A stretch of 64,000 nucleotides of DNA from Xestospongia muta (lineage: Eukaryota > Porifera > Demospongiae > Haplosclerida > Petrosiidae). The stretch is taken from the NCBI GenBank assembly GCA_963693285.1, contig OY848920.1, positions 1,552,501-1,616,500 on the forward strand, written 5' to 3'. This document shows, one piece after another, positions 59,234-64,000 of the stretch (positions are counted from its first letter, which is position 1; every line of letters starts with the position of its first letter). Under the pieces are notes generated by a model. That model was not told the DNA's origin and searched no databases. It was given only the letters and a program-made list of their open reading frames with translations. Position numbers and translations under genes: made by a program.

Positions 59234-62200
59234 CTGATGAACATTCATACTCTTCACCTCTACAATCTTCACAAGATACAGTAATTGTTTATAATATACA
59301 GAATTTTATTCAACATGTATCTATCTGTCCATCACCTTGTCTCATATTTCATTCATTATTTGTATATTGTTTATCCATCCTAGTATGTGAGTCATTACTC
59401 CTCATTTGTTCTTAATAGAAAGTATTTTTGTCATCATTGTATTTAGGAAAATTATGACTCTTATGACTCCAGAGAGTATAGACATATTGCTCTTCCACAT
59501 CGTGAATTTGTATCTAGAAGGTCGTCAGATGTTGCTACCTACAAAAGTGATCCTACAATGGACAGTAAGTTAGAGCATTTTTAATATTTTTAATTATGTA
59601 TACTCATGGTTCTTGAAGGCATAACATATATATTTCTCTGTAGAAGGAGACTAGGAAATTAATTATATGTTAAATCAGTTTTAAATTTTTATGTGTTAAA
59701 ATTAACACCTGCTCAAATTACTTCACTATTTTTGTCTACTATAGATGCAGTGTCCATTGCTATTACTCCCAGTTGGTTAAAGACATGTATCCTTGAGTGG
59801 GAAATCAACAGCCCTAAACCAGTTAGTGGATTATTGTTTTGGGGACAACATTTACAATAACAATGTGGATCGTGGAATAAGATATTACGACTATGCTGCA
59901 GTGAGAAGACCACCTAGAAATGACATTAAATATGAAGATGCTAAATCTCTTGTCAACAATGGATATATACTAGTAGTGGAGTCAGCAATAGAATATCTTT
60001 TACGTGTTAGAGGTCAGTCTATCAAAAATGTTCCTGCTGTTCATTCAACACAGCCTTATTTTGAAGATGAAGATCTTAACAAGCACTTGATCTCTGTTTT
60101 CAAAAATTTAAGTAGGCTCACTTGTAAAAGTGACGCTAAAGAAACCCTGTCCATCTGGAGTCAAAGCTTAGCAAGTGGAATATCCATGATTAATATCTGG
60201 GACATAGGCCTAAACAAAGCTGTTTTATATATTTTGCCTCGTTTAGCTGGTTTGCTACATAATTGTCGCTCGCTGCTATTTTTCGACCTCTTGCGTGACT
60301 TACCTCATCTTTATGACCTACCAGAAATACCAGAAAACCACGATCCTTCACGTAATGACAAAGAATGTGTCATGAGATGGCGACCTCGTATTCATTATCT
60401 TCTTCGCTTTGCTAAACTTTCGCAGAACAATCCAATTGGTTCACAGGTATGTAAATTGATTGCAACAATCAAATCAAAAATTGACCTAGAAACTTTAGAG
60501 AAAAATATTAAGGAATTCAAAAAAGAAGTAGACATGGTTAGCACGCAAATGAAAGTTAAGGATCTTATAGACACTGATGGTGTTCTAGATTTCCATCCTT
60601 GATAATGATAATTCTTCCTTTCTAAAAGTGCTACTTGATGATATAGTCCAAAGTCAGTTTCAAAAACCAATAGACATGCCTCTTTCATTTGTATTTTTAC
60701 GTAGCTTTTTCTATACATCAAGTGACATTAGCATTAAAAAAGATGTATTAAAGCAAAAGGCAGCAGTGCTGGGTGTTGAAGGTAGTAAGCTTGAAGAGTT
60801 TTGTCGACTATTTACTTCATTTGGTAGTATTATTGATGTTAGCCTCATTGACAGCTCATCTGATCTTATTATACTTAAACCAGTAGATTTTCTTCATGAG
60901 CTAGACAAGCTTTTCTATCCTTTACCAAACGTTGACCCACTAGTTACTACTTATGGCATTGTTACTGAATCAACCGCTGAATGTATTTTTGGAAGCAAGG
61001 AAGCAAGTAGTGATTTCATGTCGTTTCTCATGTCTATTGGCTTAGCAGTCAAATTATCCTCAGAACAATTGAGTATCACATTAAGTGATCAGTTTGCTTA
61101 TTATATACCTAATATTTGCACAGCTAAACCAACTTTAGAATGTGAACCAACTGCTTTGCATTTGCTTCATGACATTAACGAGCCATTGTCACACTTCAAA
61201 GTGAAGTTTGCTGCTTTTATGCTAAAAGAATACCATTTTACAAAATTAGAAATGAGTAAAGAACCACATATTAATGTGACTAGATTTAGACCCTTTCCCT
61301 CTAGTATGCTTAGTGATGAAGGAGTTATGTTTGATCTAGTATATCTCGGTGATGCCATTGAGTTTCGTATTCTTACACCATACGATCATTCATGCATTGA
61401 AGAGATATGCACTCAGATCATTACTGTATGCCATAAAATAATGCCACAGAAAGTAAAATACAACTTTGCTGTTATGTGCTCTGAGGATCCAAACCCAGAA
61501 ACCATTTATAAACTTCGCCGAAATCGTCACCTTCTTCCTAACAAAGATCTTTGTGCAAAGTGTATAAGCGAAGGCAGACTTGAAAATGACATATTCAAAG
61601 TTTGGAATGCAGTACTTAGCAAAGTATGTTTAAAATTTGTATAAATTTTGTTTATTGTGTTTCTTTATAGGATGCCAATAAGGTTCCTCAAAATAAAATT
61701 CTCAATGGAGGTAACTGTATTGTTAAAATATGTAATTTGAATTAAATATATAATTGGTTTGTAGATCCTTTGACATTAGATGAGGCTGTATCCCTGGCCA
61801 AAAACATATCTGTCTTGTCTCAACAAACGTTGTCATGTATTACTGGGGATCTATCTCTATCATATGATATCTTCTCAACACAGCAAATTGATGAGAAATT
61901 ATGCCTGAAAATGATTTTTGCCTGGGAAGATTCAGCCAAAAGAGAAGGAGAAGAATTCTCGAAACGGGAACTTGCAATTAAGCTAATGAATGTTGCTAAT
62001 GAAATCTATGTAAACAACCAAGAAGAGAGTAAGAAACTGGAGGGCATTGCTAGATCACTCAATTTTAAAGGTAGTTATTAATTTAACAGCTGTTGAAATA
62101 TTGTATAGTTAATTTTCAATAAGAGTATATTAGTGGAGATAAGAAACCAGTGAAATCAATATCATAATTTGTGATGTTACTAAGTTCATTTTCCTCTTTA

Positions 62201-62301
62201 TAGTTGCATGCAGTATGTCTATATCAGAGAAAAAAATTAATCAAGATTCTGCCAGATGTTCTAAAGACCAAGAAGCTATAGATAAAGAGACAGTAATGTA
62301 A
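59234..62301 (+). pseudogene. Gene I, GTPase/COR-like part with P-loop deletion
   Basis: Exons 59234-59280, 59447-59564, 59745-61623, 61671-61710, 61765-62070 and 62204-62301 follow the family plan and end in a short form (DKETVM then TAA). The first exon lacks the ATG found in its paralogs (CTGATGAACATTC after an acceptor) and instead receives the fused N-terminus. A 59-bp deletion at 59796/59797 removes the strand before the P-loop and most of the Walker A, leaving SGKST in a shifted frame. A second shift lies at 60597-60602. The COR-like part downstream is open and well kept for 338 codons. As it stands, the fusion protein would end soon after the deletion. Confidence 0.75.
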
Positions 62302-63482
62302 ACTAATAAGACAACATGATTAATGTTTGGTTTTTGTGTGTTTTTTATTATAATTATGATGCTGTGAAAATTAAAAATCTCATTTGTTTTTTGATTTTAT
62401 TAATGTTAAAGTTTGATTGAGTTTTGTTAATAAGTACATGTTATTTTAAAAGAAATACACTCCATATTTAAATCTGTAGAGAAGAAATTAACATTTTAAA
62501 TTTAACCATTGCAGCAGTTAGAAATCTTACAGACACATGAACTAAGATTTGAACGTGTCTATCATGCTAACTTAAGAGATATTTGAACTTCATAGTATGG
62601 TAAATCATATTAAAAATGTTTTTTTTCTCTTACAATTGCATGGCATGTCTACATCTTGTAGTTAGATCATGGAAAATGGACTATTTACACTCTTTTAGCG
62701 CTCATGGTGTAGTTGGACTAACATAATTGCTTCTGGCTTTAAAAAAACAAACTAAAGAAGTCTATTGTTAAATTTAGAAATGTGTATAAGTCTAACCTAA
62801 TGAAAGTAATACCTTGATAGAATTTTATGCCAGTAAAATAAAAGGTCAAATGGAAATTTGCCTATTGATATTTCCAAAGCAGATGTTTTCATTCTAGAGT
62901 AGAAGCCATGATACATTAGTTAACAAACACTTTATTAGAAACCTTATTTAAACAAGTTGCTTCGTTTGTTTACTCACAAAAAGTAATGGGTGGATATGGT
63001 CATAATATGAAAAAGTTATATACTTCATATTGCAGTAATACAGCTACAATAAAATAGAAAGCCATGTCATCAGTATTTTTTCACAACTACAGGTGTTAGT
63101 ACAAGAGCATAAAATACTGTAATGCATTTTAATAAACAACAGTATTAGAAGCCATTATCTCATTTCAACATGTCAATCTGTTGGTTTACTCATGAAAAGT
63201 AATAGAGTATACATAGCTGTAATGTGAAACATTAATTTTATATACTTCATATTGTAGGAATACACTGGCTAGTGCTGACTAACATCATCTTACTTTCCCC
63301 TGAATCCATACTACTAGCCATAAATGATTACAACAGCAGATGCTTTATATGCAATCATGCAAAAGCAGAAGCCATAATGTGTTAATTAACCAAATACAGG
63401 TCAGCAGTCATTCCTCTTTGACATCAATACATATATACAGCTGCTTCTTAGAACTGATCAAGACTTAGATTTACTTACTACT
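62302..63482. repeat. Spacer with two copies of a diverged ~210-bp repeat
   Basis: No gene is supported. Segments 62966-63047 and 63178-63264 share GTTTACTCA.GAAAAGTAAT and TATACTTCATATTG, with 'agaagccat' before both and again near 63368. This is a decayed tandem repeat of about 210 bases. Confidence 0.5.
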
Positions 63483-63991
63483 ATGACGGACAGTGAAAAC
63501 AATAACTCAAGTATGTATTAGTTGTAATAGTTATCTCTATTATTTGATATATTGTTTTATGATAGGATTACTACTTGTTGACTCTTCCTTAGACAATACA
63601 GTTGAGGTAAGTGCATTAAAGATGATCATATAGCCCCACATGGATTTAATATTATCACTCTTTAAATTCAAGTGTCTTGTTACTGATAACACAGCAAAAA
63701 TAATCTAATTTTAAAAGCTGTTATCATATTTTGTCTTTTTATTTATCATGTAGTCATCATCACAATTGAACCAATCAATTGAGCTTCAGTCAAATGTGGC
63801 ATATACTATAAGAACTGCAGTACAACCATCACCTCAAGATTCACAATCAGTAAGTAGATAAAAATACTCAATGTATACTTCATACCTCCTTTAGGTAAAC
63901 TCTCGAGGTACATATAGACTACTATAAATACAAATTTATAAACACATTATTATTTCAATAGGACCTGATGTATCAGAAAGTACCATTTTAA
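63483..63991 (+). CDS. Start of another gene, Ser/Gln-rich N-terminus (function not recognised)
   Basis: Exons 63483-63510, 63566-63606 and 63754-63849 join in frame with good GT-AG sites and code about 55 residues rich in Ser, Asn and Gln. A fourth exon from 63962 would end at TAA 63989-63991, or the true acceptor lies past the window. The layout (several tiny N-terminal exons with polar coding) resembles the start of gene C, so a further GTPase-family copy downstream is a fair guess but is not shown. Confidence 0.5.
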
Positions 63992-64000
63992 ATCCATCAG

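Overview
The window reads as nuclear DNA of an early-branching animal, most likely a demosponge (Amphimedon-like). The sequence itself shows AT-rich DNA, genes cut by many short GT-AG introns (often 40-150 bases), and dense death-fold (Death/CARD-like), ZU5 and UPA domains. The sponge assignment is inference from memory of such families; no rRNA or marker gene is present to prove it. All genes found lie on the + strand. There is no sign of operons, CRISPR, tRNA or rRNA.

Nearly the whole window is one gene family in tandem. The core is a large exon of about 1.9 kb coding an N-terminal P-loop GTPase-like module (Walker A at about residue 90 in the type copy, then a WDIG segment), a linker, a winged-helix COR-like segment, and a C-terminal piece with a conserved Cys/His/Cys/Cys signature. 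A 39-40 bp linker exon and a helical death-fold-like exon follow. Copies are called A (1-5950, 5' cut by the window), B (7477-15781), C (23463-27128), D (28290-31118), E (31975-34818), F (36158-38240, truncated), G (39438-46111), H (47848-54673) and I (57439-62301). Fragments lie at 6.1, 20.7, 21.9 and 46.2 kb.

The copies differ in what follows the GTPase. C, D and E stop a few residues after the death-like exon (short form, 780-843 residues). A, G and H continue through Death, ZU5, a glycine-zipper segment, UPA and a final Death domain. The last three are the supramodule known from UNC5, PIDD and ankyrins. G gives a coherent 15-exon, 1,486-residue model and H an 18-exon, 1,644-residue model. 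B continues into coiled coils, a ZU5, UPA and a CARD-like C-terminus. I carries an extra N-terminal death-fold region joined by a phase-matched exon. The P-loop is intact in F, G and H, altered at the same glycine in B, D and E, absent in C and deleted in I.

Layout: 1-7.5 kb is A, a COR fragment and an upstream module; 7.5-15.8 kb is B; 15.8-22.3 kb is a graveyard of Death, ZU5 and GTPase fragments; 22.3-34.8 kb is C, D and E; 35-39.4 kb is two copies of the upstream module around truncated F; 39.4-54.7 kb is G and H, with G and the start of H forming a near-copy of the block A to start of B; 54.7-57.4 kb is intergenic with one frameshifted Death-domain gene; 57.4-62.3 kb is fusion gene I; 62.3-64 kb is a repeat-bearing spacer and the start of another gene. 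MITE-like inverted-repeat elements are scattered through the spacers.

By family knowledge, ROC/COR-type GTPases joined to Death domains (as in DAPK1) and ZU5-UPA-Death proteins (as in PIDD1) assemble signalling platforms. A proposed role here is a fast-evolving set of innate-immune or cell-death sensors sharing one switch module with interchangeable adaptor tails. That role is inference.
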